A stretch of 64,000 bases of DNA from Trueperaceae bacterium (GCA_002707365.1 PAMQ01000003.1:42936-106935); one strand, 5' to 3'. Numbered from the stretch's first letter, positions 16,924-26,018 are shown. Translations and numbers: made by a program. The notes: a model not told the origin generated them from the letters alone.

Positions 16924-17682
16924 ATGACCCAAGAAGAAAAATTTGTTTTCGACCTACAGGGCTTCCTTTTGATTAGTAACGTTTTGTCTCAAGAAGAAGT
17001 AACTCGGTTAAACCAAATTACCGACCGTGTATACCCAAGGAATTATGACGACAGCTCCGGGAACCGAAAAAACTACAAGAATATGCCGAACGTCTCAAGA
17101 TGGGATCCCGCATGCCAAAATTTAATCGACCACCCAAGAATAGTGACCTACCTCGAAACGTTGCTAGGTCCTCATTTCAGGCTTGATCACGATTATTCAA
17201 TTTTCATGAACCCGAGTGGCCAGGGAGGACCTCTTCACGGCGGTCCTGAAAGAGATGCGGGAAGTCACTTTTACAAACACTACGAGGGTACTATTCGGAA
17301 CGGCCTATCAGTCGTAACTTTCTTTCTTAGTGACGTGGGTCCTGGTGATGGTGGTTTTGTTTGCGTCCCTGGTAGCCATAAAACTAATTTTCTTTGGGAC
17401 TTGCCTGAAGACGTCAAGCATCATCAGCGATTTCCACCTTACGTAGAACAGCCTATCGCTAAAGCCGGGGACGCCTTACTATTCACAGAAGCTCTCATCC
17501 ACGGAACGCGCCGCTGGGAAGCAGCCCATGAACGTCGCACCTTTCTGTTTAAATACAGCCCTGGGAATATGTCTTGGGCGTCGGAGTATTACGATACTAA
17601 CGATTATGTGAATCTCACCGACCAGCAACGCCGTATTCTTGCGCCCCCGTCCACTGGCGGTCGAGAAAGGACTTTGCAGTGA
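16924..17682 (+). CDS. Phytanoyl-CoA dioxygenase (PhyH)-like protein, HxG variant, copy 1
   Basis: The product is 252 residues from ATG 16924; an in-frame TTG at 16885 would add 13 unlikely residues. The fold family is the non-heme Fe(II)/2-oxoglutarate oxygenases. First metal-binding motif: LHGGP with His105. Distal motif: FTEALIHGTRRW with His193. A likely 2-oxoglutarate-binding Arg lies in HERRTF about ten residues later. GDGGFVCVPGSHK is the typical mid-domain block. Where most PhyH proteins have HxD, this one has His-Gly-Gly, so the Asp ligand is missing. Glu189 in FTEALIHG might replace it, or the site may resemble Fe/2OG halogenases. Its stop overlaps the sulfatase remnant (GTGA). Confidence 0.83.
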   Translation: MTQEEKFVFDLQGFLLISNVLSQEEVTRLNQITDRVYPRNYDDSSGNRKNYKNMPNVSRWDPACQNLIDHPRIVTYLETLLGPHFRLDHDYSIFMNPSGQGGPLHGGPERDAGSHFYKHYEGTIRNGLSVVTFFLSDVGPGDGGFVCVPGSHKTNFLWDLPEDVKHHQRFPPYVEQPIAKAGDALLFTEALIHGTRRWEAAHERRTFLFKYSPGNMSWASEYYDTNDYVNLTDQQRRILAPPSTGGRERTLQ

Positions 17683-17792
17683 GAGAATTTCCCAACGTTA
17701 TTGTTGTCTTAACTGACGACCAAGGGTACGGAGACCCATACCGCCACGGCAACCCTATTTTACTCGTGAAACCTTGGGCGATTTCCTCATGA
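17679..17792 (+). pseudogene. Sulfatase N-terminal remnant (37 codons)
   Basis: A GTG overlapping the dioxygenase stop opens a 37-codon frame that ends in a TGA overlapping the next ATG (17789). The peptide includes FPNVIVVLTDDQGYGDPYRH and then GNPIL, which is the start of type I sulfatases. The DD pair of TDDQGYGD binds the active-site calcium in that family. The formylglycine motif (CxPSR) and all the rest are absent. About 400 residues appear to have been deleted, leaving the overlapping junctions of an operon on both sides. It cannot be an active sulfatase. Confidence 0.75.
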
Positions 17793-18658
17793 CGATACTG
17801 GTAACAGGAGCAGGAGGTTTTATTGGTCAGGGCGTTGTCACTGAACTGTCAAAGCGGCATGAGGTTGTGGCTATTACAACTGGCCCAAAGCACTCTTGGA
17901 TGTCAGAGATTGTTCGTGGTAACTTCGGCAATCCTGAAGATTTAAGGCAACTCGACAACTACAACATAGAAGCTGCCGTACATTTAGCCGCCGTGACAGG
18001 AGGCGCACCTGAAGAAGATGCATTTTCAGTCAATGTACTCGGGACTCGTACTTTATTGCGTTATCTTGCTAACCGCGGTTGCAGAAAGATTGTTTGTGCT
18101 AGCTCAATTGCGGCTGTCGGCTTCCAGAACACCTCATTCCGTCCTTTAGCCCTGCCAATCCCCGACGAGCACCCTTGTCTAGACCGCGACGGGTATGGTG
18201 TATCTAAATCTTTGATGGAAGAGGTTACGCGTTATATCCACCGTAGCGTCCCAGAGTTAGATATCATTAACCTTCGGCTTAGTTCTGTTACTCCGAACGA
18301 TCCACCCCGACCGCTTGTCGGAGTGAGTCCTTTGCGAATGTGGTCTCTCGGCACAATCACCATAATGAGCTTACGCGACGCGGTATCGGCGTTCACCCTC
18401 GCTGTTGAGTCGAAACTAGTTGCTGGCGTACGAACTATGAACGCTGCTGGTCCGCGGGCCTGGGTAAATGAACCAGTAGCCGACGTTTTGAGGAACTGGT
18501 ATGGAACAGCTATAGATGTTTCTCATTTCGGCCAGAAGGGGTATGAGTGGGCCGGGGTTTTTGACGTCACTAAGATACGTGACGAATTAGGTTTTACGGC
18601 CCAGGACGGACCCGAGGTTTTGCACCCAAAAGACTACCCGGGACCACCCGGAATTTAG
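17789..18658 (+). CDS. NAD-dependent epimerase/dehydratase (extended SDR)
   Basis: The ATG at 17789 begins MTILVTGAGGFIGQGVVTEL, with the Rossmann motif GAGGFIG at the N-terminus, and yields 289 residues. An upstream TTG at 17774 is less likely. The catalytic Tyr and Lys lie in DRDGYGVSKSLMEE (Y-x3-K), with a preceding CASSIAAVG strand carrying the Ser. These enzymes oxidise, reduce or epimerise sugars, sugar acids or sugar nucleotides. It follows the sulfatase remnant with an ATGA overlap, and with the dioxygenases and the mutarotase nearby suggests breakdown of a modified sugar. The substrate is unknown. Confidence 0.87.
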   Translation: MTILVTGAGGFIGQGVVTELSKRHEVVAITTGPKHSWMSEIVRGNFGNPEDLRQLDNYNIEAAVHLAAVTGGAPEEDAFSVNVLGTRTLLRYLANRGCRKIVCASSIAAVGFQNTSFRPLALPIPDEHPCLDRDGYGVSKSLMEEVTRYIHRSVPELDIINLRLSSVTPNDPPRPLVGVSPLRMWSLGTITIMSLRDAVSAFTLAVESKLVAGVRTMNAAGPRAWVNEPVADVLRNWYGTAIDVSHFGQKGYEWAGVFDVTKIRDELGFTAQDGPEVLHPKDYPGPPGI

Positions 18659-18738
18659 CAACCAGACTGGCTCCGGATCAACGAACTAGCAAGAAACCTG
18701 TTTTGACTGTTGTTTAACACCAAGCGAACCATTTAGCT

Positions 18739-19092
18739 TCAGGTACCACCGTCAAACTCAAAGACCTGGGTCATTTTGGCCCACCACTCCCCTACTTGTC
18801 GGGTTTTAAGAGGAACTTGCATTGGACCGCACAAGTCCCACCAATCCTGGGTAGTTGGATCGCTAGCGATTTCCGCCATATCTTGGTCGTAGTTATTACC
18901 AACGTACTCGTAATAACTAAATAGCACATGTTCCCCGCTATCAGGCTGACGATGAAAAATCGAATAGTTTGTAATATTTGAATTTGCTATCCGCTCCAGA
19001 ACAGCCTCCCATACATTAGAGTGCAAACGAATGTATTCTTCTAAATCCTTAGGGTTGACTCCTATGACCATGCCATGCCGCTTTTTTGACAT
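18739..19092 (-). CDS. L-rhamnose mutarotase-like protein (RhaM family)
   Basis: The 117-residue protein belongs to the ferredoxin-like RhaM/YiiL family, which interconverts alpha and beta anomers of L-rhamnose or related deoxy sugars. Seen: YIRLHSNVWEAVLERI near the N-terminus with the conserved His, NYSIFHRQPDSG, and DWWDLCGPMQ with the conserved Trp pair. It is transcribed towards the SDR gene and diverges from the second dioxygenase gene. The ATG follows AGGAGG (19103-19108), a strong ribosome site. Its presence supports a deoxy-sugar theme for this cluster, but substrate specificity is inferred only. Confidence 0.85.
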   Translation of the reverse strand: MSKKRHGMVIGVNPKDLEEYIRLHSNVWEAVLERIANSNITNYSIFHRQPDSGEHVLFSYYEYVGNNYDQDMAEIASDPTTQDWWDLCGPMQVPLKTRQVGEWWAKMTQVFEFDGGT

Positions 19093-19308
19093 TTCGTGGC
19101 CTCCTAAGAACTATGCTACTGCTCCCATAAAAACAATTGTAAAGTTCGCAGACTTTGGCTTCCATTAACTTTCCCAATTCCACACGTAATTTCTCAATAA
19201 AACAACCGCTACTTATTATTTTTGAGAGCGAATTAGTCTCTTAGGACCTAGTCCTAGAGTTCTCCTAAGATTTGCATTCTAGGCAAAGTCTGGAATAAAC
19301 TTTCTAGT

Positions 19309-20256
19309 ATGAATCAACATGAGAAGTACCTTTGGGACTTACGAGGTTATCTGGTGGTAAAAAACGCACTTACATCCGATGAGGTTGCTTCTATGAACGC
19401 CTTCGTTGACGAACATGTGACGGGTAGGAAAGAATCGGGGACCTACCACCCTCGACAAACTTCAGACAACAAGGTGGGCTCTTTCGCGGGTTCCGACCGG
19501 ACAAGATTCACTGATGGGGATGACCGCGCTTGGTCTTCAGCTTCCCTTCTTTCTTGGGGGGGTCCATTTATCGACCTTATCGACCATCCGTCGATCGCTC
19601 CCTACTTAGAAGAGGTCCTACAGCCTGGCTACCGACTAGATCACGACTACCTAAAAATCGATAATAAGGTTGCGGACCGACTCCTGTATTTGCATGGAGG
19701 TGGACAAGGCGCAGGTGGACCAACAGATCTGGTAGGTCCCACTGACGGCGGCCAGTGCTACTACCGTTATAACAATGGCAAATTCTATAGCGGCTTAATT
19801 GCGGTGGCGTACGAATTGCGTGACGTCCAAGAAGGCGATGGCGGTTTTGCTTGTGTTCCAGGCAGCCATAAAGCTAACATTGAATTGCCGCAAAACTGGA
19901 AAAAAAGCGAGACTCAAGATGAAATCCCGGAAGTGGTGGATCGGGTATCAGCTAACGCAGGTGATGCCATCATCTTTACTGAAGCCTGTGCACATGGGAC
20001 TATCCCCTGGCAAGGAGACCGCGAACGGCGAACTCTCTTTTACAAGTACACTCCTCATGCTGTTGCCTGGAGCCCGTGTTACTACAATGCCGACCATTAC
20101 GGGGATCTCACCGACCGACAACGAAACATGTTGATGCCGCCAAGCGCATACGGCGCAAACACCACAAGGGATGAAATATGGAAAAGGGCGCAGGAGGAGC
20201 AGGCTGAACTCTTGCGTTTGCGAGAAGAAGTAGAAGCGCTTAGGGCTTCTGCCTAA
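19309..20256 (+). CDS. Phytanoyl-CoA dioxygenase (PhyH)-like protein, HxG variant, copy 2
   Basis: This 315-residue paralogue of the 16924 product shares its order of motifs: LRGYLVVKNALTSDEVA at the N-terminus, RLDHDYLKID, LYLHGG (His129-Gly130-Gly131), GDGGFACVPGSHK, and FTEACAHGTIPW with Glu225 and His229. Again Gly stands where the second metal ligand (Asp) is normally found. Compared with copy 1 it has extra residues around the substrate region and a charged helical tail after residue 285 (EEQAELLRLREEVEALRAS), probably a coiled coil for oligomerisation. It stands alone, ending at a very long hairpin. The substrate is unknown. Confidence 0.83.
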   Translation: MNQHEKYLWDLRGYLVVKNALTSDEVASMNAFVDEHVTGRKESGTYHPRQTSDNKVGSFAGSDRTRFTDGDDRAWSSASLLSWGGPFIDLIDHPSIAPYLEEVLQPGYRLDHDYLKIDNKVADRLLYLHGGGQGAGGPTDLVGPTDGGQCYYRYNNGKFYSGLIAVAYELRDVQEGDGGFACVPGSHKANIELPQNWKKSETQDEIPEVVDRVSANAGDAIIFTEACAHGTIPWQGDRERRTLFYKYTPHAVAWSPCYYNADHYGDLTDRQRNMLMPPSAYGANTTRDEIWKRAQEEQAELLRLREEVEALRASA

Positions 20257-20276
20257 ATAGTTCTATTAATATACAA

Positions 20277-20326
20277 AGAGATAAAGTAGGGGTCGCTAGG
20301 GTCATGGCGACCCCTACTTTATCTCT
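20277..20326. terminator. Long perfect hairpin after the second dioxygenase gene
   Basis: Two perfectly complementary 20-bp arms (20277-20296 and 20307-20326) flank a ten-base loop, starting 20 bases after the stop codon. The stem holds the GGGGTCGC/GCGACCCC core. No T-run follows, so it is not a canonical intrinsic terminator. It may protect the mRNA 3' end or act in both directions. Confidence 0.6.
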
Positions 20327-20345
20327 GAGCGAATCATCTAGCGGT

Positions 20346-20398
20346 TATCCCTAGAATAAATAAACCCTATCTCGGGTTCATTTATGTATATCCCTAGA
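20346..20398. repeat. 10-bp direct repeat framing an imperfect palindrome
   Basis: TATCCCTAGA occurs at 20346-20355 and again at 20389-20398. Between them ATAAAT-a-AACCC (20356-20367) pairs with GGGTT-c-ATTTAT (20374-20385) with a single mismatch and a six-base loop. The arrangement resembles a very small insertion or a termination structure between the convergent dioxygenase and amidase genes. Confidence 0.5.
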
Positions 20399-20533
20399 TT
20401 CTATTCTTTCGAAACTCGAACCCCTAACGTAATCTAGAAACCTGCTTCGGTTCCGAAGAACCCCCCAAAACCTCCGGCCTCCTCACTCTTAGACGCCAAC
20501 TAGAGCGTTTCATTATTCATTGTTGCCTACTGA

Positions 20534-22048
20534 TCACTCCTGTGAGCTAACGAATTTTGGCCATTTCTTTGCCCACGGCAAAGCAGCCTCGAGCTGACCT
20601 GCCAACTGAAACAAAACATCTTCTCGGCCAAATCTAGCACCAAATTGTACTCCGATCGGAAACCCCTGATCGGTCCAAAAAAGCGGTAAAGTAATTGCAG
20701 GTTGACCTGAGACATTAAAAGGCCAAGTGAAGGTAGCTAACCCGAGAGGCTTTTCCTTATCAATGCGATGTGTTTCTAATTCTCTGAGCCCATATTGATT
20801 CCTATCGTGGTTTAAGAATCGAAACGGTAGGACCGGTAAAGTGGGTGTCACCAATATATCAAAACCCGTTTCCCACCATCCTGCCAATTGCCGGGCAAAT
20901 TGATTTTGTTGGCGGAAAGCATTTGTAAGCTCTACCCCGGTTATCTCCTTCGATGCTTCGACAGCTCTCCATGTGTTCCTCTCCACATCATCAGGACCAA
21001 TCTTTCGACCTATAAGCTGACTAACCCGATCTACTTCACAAGCCACGTGAGTATTCTTAATGGCTAAGAAAGCATTGCGAATTGGATCAAGCCTTAGATC
21101 GTCGAAACACTTAGGGCTACTCTCTTCAACCTCGTGCCCAAGTTCAGTTAAAAGATTTCCAGTTTCTTCTACAGCCCTAGCGCAAGGCAAATCCCAACCG
21201 GCATCAGATTGTCGTAACGTTCGTAGTCCAATACGAAGTCGTCCAGGATCCGATGTAACTTCTTCAAACCAGGGTCTCTGGGGAAGAGCGATTTGGAAAG
21301 GATCACCGGGCTCTGGACCAGCGCAGGCATCAAGAACCCCAGCAGAATCTCTAACTGACCGGGTCAGAACATGTTCCTGTGATCTCCGTCCAAATCGGTC
21401 TCCAAACTCAGGGCCAAGACTTATGCGGCCGCGGCTAGGTAATAAACCCACTAAGCCACACGCACTCCCTGGAATACGTATAGATCCTCCAGCATCACTG
21501 CCGTGAGCGACCGATACAAATCCTGCAGCAACCGCCGCCGCAGAACCACCGCTTGAACCTCCAGTAGTTCGTTCTTTATCCCACGGATTAATCGTGGCCC
21601 CATAAGCTGCCGAATCAGTAATAGGGCTCAGTGCTAGTTCAGAAAGATTTGTCTTACCGAGAACCGCAAATCCGGCTCGCTTGTACCGCTGAACTAAATA
21701 ACTATCATGATCTGCCCGATAACCGTTTTTCTTAAGGACATACATTCCTAAATGATACGGCTCGCCCTGCAACGGGATTGAGTCCTTCAGTAATACGGGT
21801 ACACCCTGGAAAGGTCCATTCGGTAACCCAGATCCTACCTCTCGCTTTGCGCGCTCAAACCGCCTATGGATTACAGCATTTAGTTCTTGATCTAAACTTT
21901 CGATTCTTGCGATAGCGGCTTCTAAAAGTTCAAGTGCCGAAATTTCCCTGTTTTTTATCATTGCTGCTTGAGTAGTGGCATCCATCTTCAAAAGTTCACC
22001 CATAACCACACAATAGCCGACGCCATGTAGATTGCTCTGATAAGCCAC
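20534..22048 (-). CDS. Amidase (amidase-signature family)
   Basis: The 504-residue protein carries the amidase signature: catalytic Lys88 in [10 protein letters not shown], the [11 protein letters not shown] loop at 163-173 with the cis-Ser, and nucleophile Ser189 in [12 protein letters not shown]. These form the Ser-cisSer-Lys triad that hydrolyses carboxamides. It is not a GatA: it is solitary, has no GatB or GatC next to it, and the C-terminal half is of the general amidase type. The start is GTG 22048; an ATG 15 codons in (22003) is equally possible. The natural substrate cannot be told. Confidence 0.88.
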   Translation of the reverse strand: MAYQSNLHGVGYCVVMGELLKMDATTQAAMIKNREISALELLEAAIARIESLDQELNAVIHRRFERAKREVGSGLPNGPFQGVPVLLKDSIPLQGEPYHLGMYVLKKNGYRADHDSYLVQRYKRAGFAVLGKTNLSELALSPITDSAAYGATINPWDKERTTGGSSGGSAAAVAAGFVSVAHGSDAGGSIRIPGSACGLVGLLPSRGRISLGPEFGDRFGRRSQEHVLTRSVRDSAGVLDACAGPEPGDPFQIALPQRPWFEEVTSDPGRLRIGLRTLRQSDAGWDLPCARAVEETGNLLTELGHEVEESSPKCFDDLRLDPIRNAFLAIKNTHVACEVDRVSQLIGRKIGPDDVERNTWRAVEASKEITGVELTNAFRQQNQFARQLAGWWETGFDILVTPTLPVLPFRFLNHDRNQYGLRELETHRIDKEKPLGLATFTWPFNVSGQPAITLPLFWTDQGFPIGVQFGARFGREDVLFQLAGQLEAALPWAKKWPKFVSSQE

Positions 22049-22165
22049 TATCCTATGATCTCCTACTTCGTAAACAAAAAGAGGCTTACCCAGCGTCCCA
22101 AAACTTAATTTTGGCTATCACAGAGCCTTATCGGGGTCTAGTCCTTACAGTAATGCTATATGTAT

Positions 22166-22240
22166 TGGAGCCAATGGTCGGATTTGAACCGACGACCTAT
22201 CGATTACGAATCGATTGCTCTACCACTGAGCTACATTGGC
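22166..22240 (-). tRNA. tRNA-Thr (anticodon CGT)
   Basis: The minus strand folds into a complete cloverleaf of 75 bases including an encoded CCA. Acceptor GCCAATG pairs with CATTGGC, the anticodon stem ATCGA/TCGAT encloses TTCGTAA, and the T arm has GGTTCGAATCC. It decodes ACG. Confidence 0.95.
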
Positions 22241-22358
22241 ACTCGATTAAAATTGTAGTCAACCCCTGTTAACAAATAATGCCCAAGGTTCCTTATCACT
22301 TGTAATCTTTTCTCTTCGTTTCACATTAAGGCGCCCGGTCTAATAAAAACAGTGTTCC

Positions 22359-22434
22359 TGGTGGCCAGGGGCAGAATTGAACTGCCGACACCACGATTTT
22401 CAGTCGTGTGCTCTACCAACTGAGCTACCTGGCC
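22359..22434 (-). tRNA. tRNA-Phe (anticodon GAA)
   Basis: A 76-base cloverleaf with an encoded CCA. Acceptor GGCCAGG pairs with CCTGGCC, the D arm has AGCTCAGTTGGTAGAGC, and the anticodon loop CTGAAAA sits in a CACGA/TCGTG stem. Confidence 0.95.
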
Positions 22435-22492
22435 ATGAGAAGGCGTTCTATCTTAACTTCTTGCAGCGAAACGCACAGCTCACTTGAGTTTT

Positions 22493-22568
22493 TGGCGGAG
22501 CCGACGGGATTCGAACCCGCGACCTTCTGCGTGACAGGCAGATATGCTAACCGCTACACTACGGCTCC
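22493..22568 (-). tRNA. tRNA-Asp (anticodon GTC)
   Basis: A 76-base cloverleaf with an encoded CCA. Acceptor GGAGCCG pairs with CGGCTCC, and the anticodon loop CTGTCAC sits in a CTGC/GCAG stem. It is third in a row with tRNA-Thr and tRNA-Phe on the same strand, so the three may form one transcript. Confidence 0.95.
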
Positions 22569-22620
22569 ATAGTCCCGAGGCACAGGCGCCCGGCATCATA
22601 CCGGTTGACTCATAAAACTG

Positions 22621-24522
22621 TCAACGTAATTGGTGGCTGGTAACACCCTCCTCATGAGACTGTACTTGCAAGGCCAGTCCCAACTCTTTAATTTTGGCCC
22701 GAAGGGCTTCAGGTCCATACCCAAGTTCCTCATGCTGATACAACGGTTCTCCATGAGGAACTTGGGTATCAGGTACACCAAGGCATAAAAGGCGAGGTCC
22801 ACCACCCTTTTTCTGTAACACTTCAGCAACTGCAGAACCTAATCCACCAACAACCGTATGATCTTCCACGGTAATAAGCACCTTTGAAGATTCTGCCAGT
22901 TTGAGTAGAAGTTCTTTATCCAGCGGCTTGACAAAACGTGCATTAACTACCCCTACACGTGGATTATCATCAACCGCATCCAGACCATATTGAACTGTAG
23001 GACCAATTCCTAGGATATAAGCGTCTATACCCGGTTTGACAACCTCCCAAGTGCCCCATTCTATTTCCGGCCATTGCTCGAACGGCACCTCAGGCACCTT
23101 TTCTGTACCCCCCCTAGGCCAACGAAGGGCAACGGGTCCATCTATTTGGAGAGCTGCTTTAAACATAGACCGGAGCTCAAGGACATTGGTTGCCATAGCA
23201 ATCGAAATGTTAGGAATAATACGGAGGTACGCCATATCGTATATTCCTTGATGTGTAGCTCCATCCCCACCAACAAGACCAGCACGATCAATCGCAAAAA
23301 TAACGTTTAGGTTCTCAATACTAATGTCGTGAATAACCTGGTCAAGGCCTCGCTGCAAAAAGGTAGAATAGATTGCCAGTATAGGCTTTTCTCCCCGAAG
23401 AGCTAGCCCTGCACTTACAACCACCGCCACGTCCTCTGCAATACCTACATCCAAGTATTGATCGGGATGTCGTTGGCTATATTCTACTAGTCCGCTGCCT
23501 TCCCTCATGGCTGGCGTAATGACCCAAATTCTGTTATCTCTCTCAGCCAGCTCTATAGCGATATCGCCAAAGGCATCAGACCACTGGTAAGATTTACCGC
23601 CATGCACCGGATTGCTCAAGTCAAACTTGGTTGCACCATGCCACAGAATCGGATCAGCCTCAGCTATCTCGTAACCCTTACCCTTGGTGGTTACTATATG
23701 GAGCATTGTCGGACCCTCTAGTTCATTTACGCGTTCTAGGAAATATAGTACTTCCAAAACATTATGACCATCAATCGGTCCAACATACCGCAATCCCATA
23801 GCGTGAAATGGGTTAGCGCTAGCAGGGTCTAGGAAACGCCGAGCTGCTTTTTTCGCTCGACTGCCAAATTCAGCAAGGGGCGACCAAAACCCACTTAAGG
23901 CCTCCTTGCTGGATTTCTCTGCTCTTTGAAACCATCTTTGTACCTGAAGGTGTTTCATGTGGTGGTTTAGAGCCCCAACGTTTTCGCTTATAGACATTTC
24001 ATTGTCATTCAGAACGATCAACATTTTAGGTTTAATGTGCCCAATCTGGTTTAGGGCAGCCAGAGCGATACCCCCGGTAAGAGCTCCATCCCCAATCACG
24101 GCTGTAATATCAAATTTTTCGCCATGAGAGTCACGGGACAGAGCCATTCCTAACGCAGCAGCTAAACTAGTACTAGCATGACCCACGGTCAGGGCATCGT
24201 ACTCAGACTCGCTAGTTGCAGCGAACCCGGCAAGCCCACCTGTGTTCCGGATTGTACTGATGAAATCTTTCCGTCCAGTGAGAATTTTATGGCCATAAGT
24301 TTGATGGCCAACGTCCCATATTATACGGTCCTTCCGGGCATCAAATAGATAATGCAGGGCAACCGTTAACTCAACTACTCCAAGGCTGGACGCTAAATGA
24401 CCACCGGTGACGGAACAAACCCGAATTATTTCTTCCCTAAGTTCTTTGGACAGCGCACGAAGCTGACTTTTCTGCAACTCCTTAACGCCTTCCGGATTGT
24501 TTATGTGTTCCAACAGGCTCAT
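22621..24522 (-). CDS. dxs: 1-deoxy-D-xylulose-5-phosphate synthase
   Basis: Dxs condenses pyruvate with glyceraldehyde 3-phosphate using thiamine diphosphate, the entry step of the MEP isoprenoid pathway. The 633-residue protein shows GGHLASSLGVVELTVALHYL and WDVGHQTYGHKILTGR at the N-terminus, the ThDP motif GDGALTGGIALAALNQ near residue 145, the DRAGLVGGDGATHQG block of the transketolase central domain, and a C-terminal VEDHTVVGGLGSAVAEVL. The last 20 or so residues are a charged tail of no known role. It is solitary, downstream of the three tRNAs in the map and transcribed towards them. Confidence 0.96.
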   Translation of the reverse strand: MSLLEHINNPEGVKELQKSQLRALSKELREEIIRVCSVTGGHLASSLGVVELTVALHYLFDARKDRIIWDVGHQTYGHKILTGRKDFISTIRNTGGLAGFAATSESEYDALTVGHASTSLAAALGMALSRDSHGEKFDITAVIGDGALTGGIALAALNQIGHIKPKMLIVLNDNEMSISENVGALNHHMKHLQVQRWFQRAEKSSKEALSGFWSPLAEFGSRAKKAARRFLDPASANPFHAMGLRYVGPIDGHNVLEVLYFLERVNELEGPTMLHIVTTKGKGYEIAEADPILWHGATKFDLSNPVHGGKSYQWSDAFGDIAIELAERDNRIWVITPAMREGSGLVEYSQRHPDQYLDVGIAEDVAVVVSAGLALRGEKPILAIYSTFLQRGLDQVIHDISIENLNVIFAIDRAGLVGGDGATHQGIYDMAYLRIIPNISIAMATNVLELRSMFKAALQIDGPVALRWPRGGTEKVPEVPFEQWPEIEWGTWEVVKPGIDAYILGIGPTVQYGLDAVDDNPRVGVVNARFVKPLDKELLLKLAESSKVLITVEDHTVVGGLGSAVAEVLQKKGGGPRLLCLGVPDTQVPHGEPLYQHEELGYGPEALRAKIKELGLALQVQSHEEGVTSHQLR

Positions 24523-24770
24523 AACGGCTACACTGCCCTTTCAGCTGACTCTCAATTGTTTATTTTAGCAAAATCGTTTTACAAAACCTGTAGGCACGGT
24601 TCCTAAGTAACCTAATCCTTACATAACGGTTGTCTTAAGAGAACGACTAAGAACCAATTTTTAGGGACTGATCAAAACTAACCCCTCGAAAGTTGCTAGA
24701 TAGACTGCTTGGCTGTATATACCTATCAAGAGTACACTCGGATTAAGGAAATTTTGAATCACTAAAGGTT

Positions 24771-26018
24771 TTAGACTCCCCTCAATCGACCACCAATGTC
24801 GGTCCGATAGTGCGCACCTGGAAACTGGATTCGTTTAACACTGGCATAAGCACCGATAACGGCTTCTTCGAGAGAAGGTGCACGAAAAACCACGTTGATA
24901 ACCCGACCACCTGCCGAAACCGGGCTTCCCAAGATTTCATCAGTCCCAGCGTGGAATATAAGGGCTTCTTCGGAGAGGTCCTTTGGGATTTTAATTGGAA
25001 TCTTAGTTTTATACTTCCCTGGGTAACCCGGCGCCGCCATTACGACACAGGCAGCAAACTCTGACGACCATTGCAGGTCAATCTCTGCCAGGTCTCCATC
25101 GGCAGAAGCCTCAAGTAACGGTAAAAGATCAGATTTCAATAGGGGACAAAGCACTTGAGTCTCGGGGTCTCCGAAACGTACATTGTACTCCAGTACCTTC
25201 ACACCTTTCGCACCAACCATAAGCCCAATGAACATCACCCCCCGAAAGGGCATCCCATCAACCTTGCAAGCTTCTAACGTCGGCCGGACAATCGACTGCT
25301 CAACTTCTTGTAATTTGCCCCCACTAAGTAAATCAACCGGAGCCACAGCCCCCATACCACCGGTCATTGGCCCCAAATCATTATCGTAAGCCTGTTTATA
25401 ATCCTGAGCAACTGTGAGAATTCTGTACGAAGTTCCATCTGACAAAAGATGAAGGCTCACTTCCTGACCTTCAAGGAATTCCTCGATAACTATCGTTCGG
25501 GGTCCTTTTTCAAATAAAGATTTAACGGCAAGCTGAGCCTCAACATTTGTTTTGGCAATAGTTACCCCTTTCCCAGAAGCTAATCCGGAATCTTTAACAA
25601 CGATAGGGGCATCGATAGAATCTATATAAATATTTGCCGCGATAGGGTCACTGAATATTTCATGTTTTGCTGTAGGGATGCCATGCCGAACCATAAAGCC
25701 TTTAGCGTAGGCTTTCGAACCTTCAAGCCGAGCCGTAGCTCTAGAAGCGCCGAATATCCGCCGTCCGTCCTTTTTGAACACATCAACTATGCCCTCAACA
25801 AGAGGGCTCTCAGGGCCGACAACAGTGAAGTCAATTCCCTCTTGCCTCGCGAGGTCGAGGAGATCCCGAGGTGATATTTCTCCAGGAACGATGCGCGCTA
25901 CGTTTCTCATGCCAGGGTTTCCAGGACAAACTAAAACTTCTGACACTCTTGGGGATGCGTTAATTTTCCAAGCTAGAGCATGTTCTCGGCCACCGGATCC
26001 TACTACTAGCACTCTCAT
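24771..26018 (-). CDS. purD: Phosphoribosylamine-glycine ligase (GAR synthetase)
   Basis: PurD joins glycine to phosphoribosylamine with ATP in purine synthesis. The start is set at ATG 26018 (MRVLVVGSGGREHALAWKI), which overlaps the purN stop as ATGA; an earlier ATG four codons upstream is less likely. The product is 415 residues. Seen: VGPESPLVEGIVD in the N domain, the ATP-grasp segment with KDSGLASGKGVTIA and EEFLEGQEVSLHLLSDG, MTGGMGAVAPV, and the metal-binding EYNVRFGDPETQVL. It is the last gene of the FAH-MBL-purN-purD unit. Confidence 0.96.
   Translation of the reverse strand: MRVLVVGSGGREHALAWKINASPRVSEVLVCPGNPGMRNVARIVPGEISPRDLLDLARQEGIDFTVVGPESPLVEGIVDVFKKDGRRIFGASRATARLEGSKAYAKGFMVRHGIPTAKHEIFSDPIAANIYIDSIDAPIVVKDSGLASGKGVTIAKTNVEAQLAVKSLFEKGPRTIVIEEFLEGQEVSLHLLSDGTSYRILTVAQDYKQAYDNDLGPMTGGMGAVAPVDLLSGGKLQEVEQSIVRPTLEACKVDGMPFRGVMFIGLMVGAKGVKVLEYNVRFGDPETQVLCPLLKSDLLPLLEASADGDLAEIDLQWSSEFAACVVMAAPGYPGKYKTKIPIKIPKDLSEEALIFHAGTDEILGSPVSAGGRVINVVFRAPSLEEAVIGAYASVKRIQFPGAHYRTDIGGRLRGV

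Noticed and set aside
22160..22570. tRNA cluster as an integration site of a mobile element
   Set aside because: No integrase and no duplicated tRNA 3' end were found nearby; the flanking genes are amidase and dxs.
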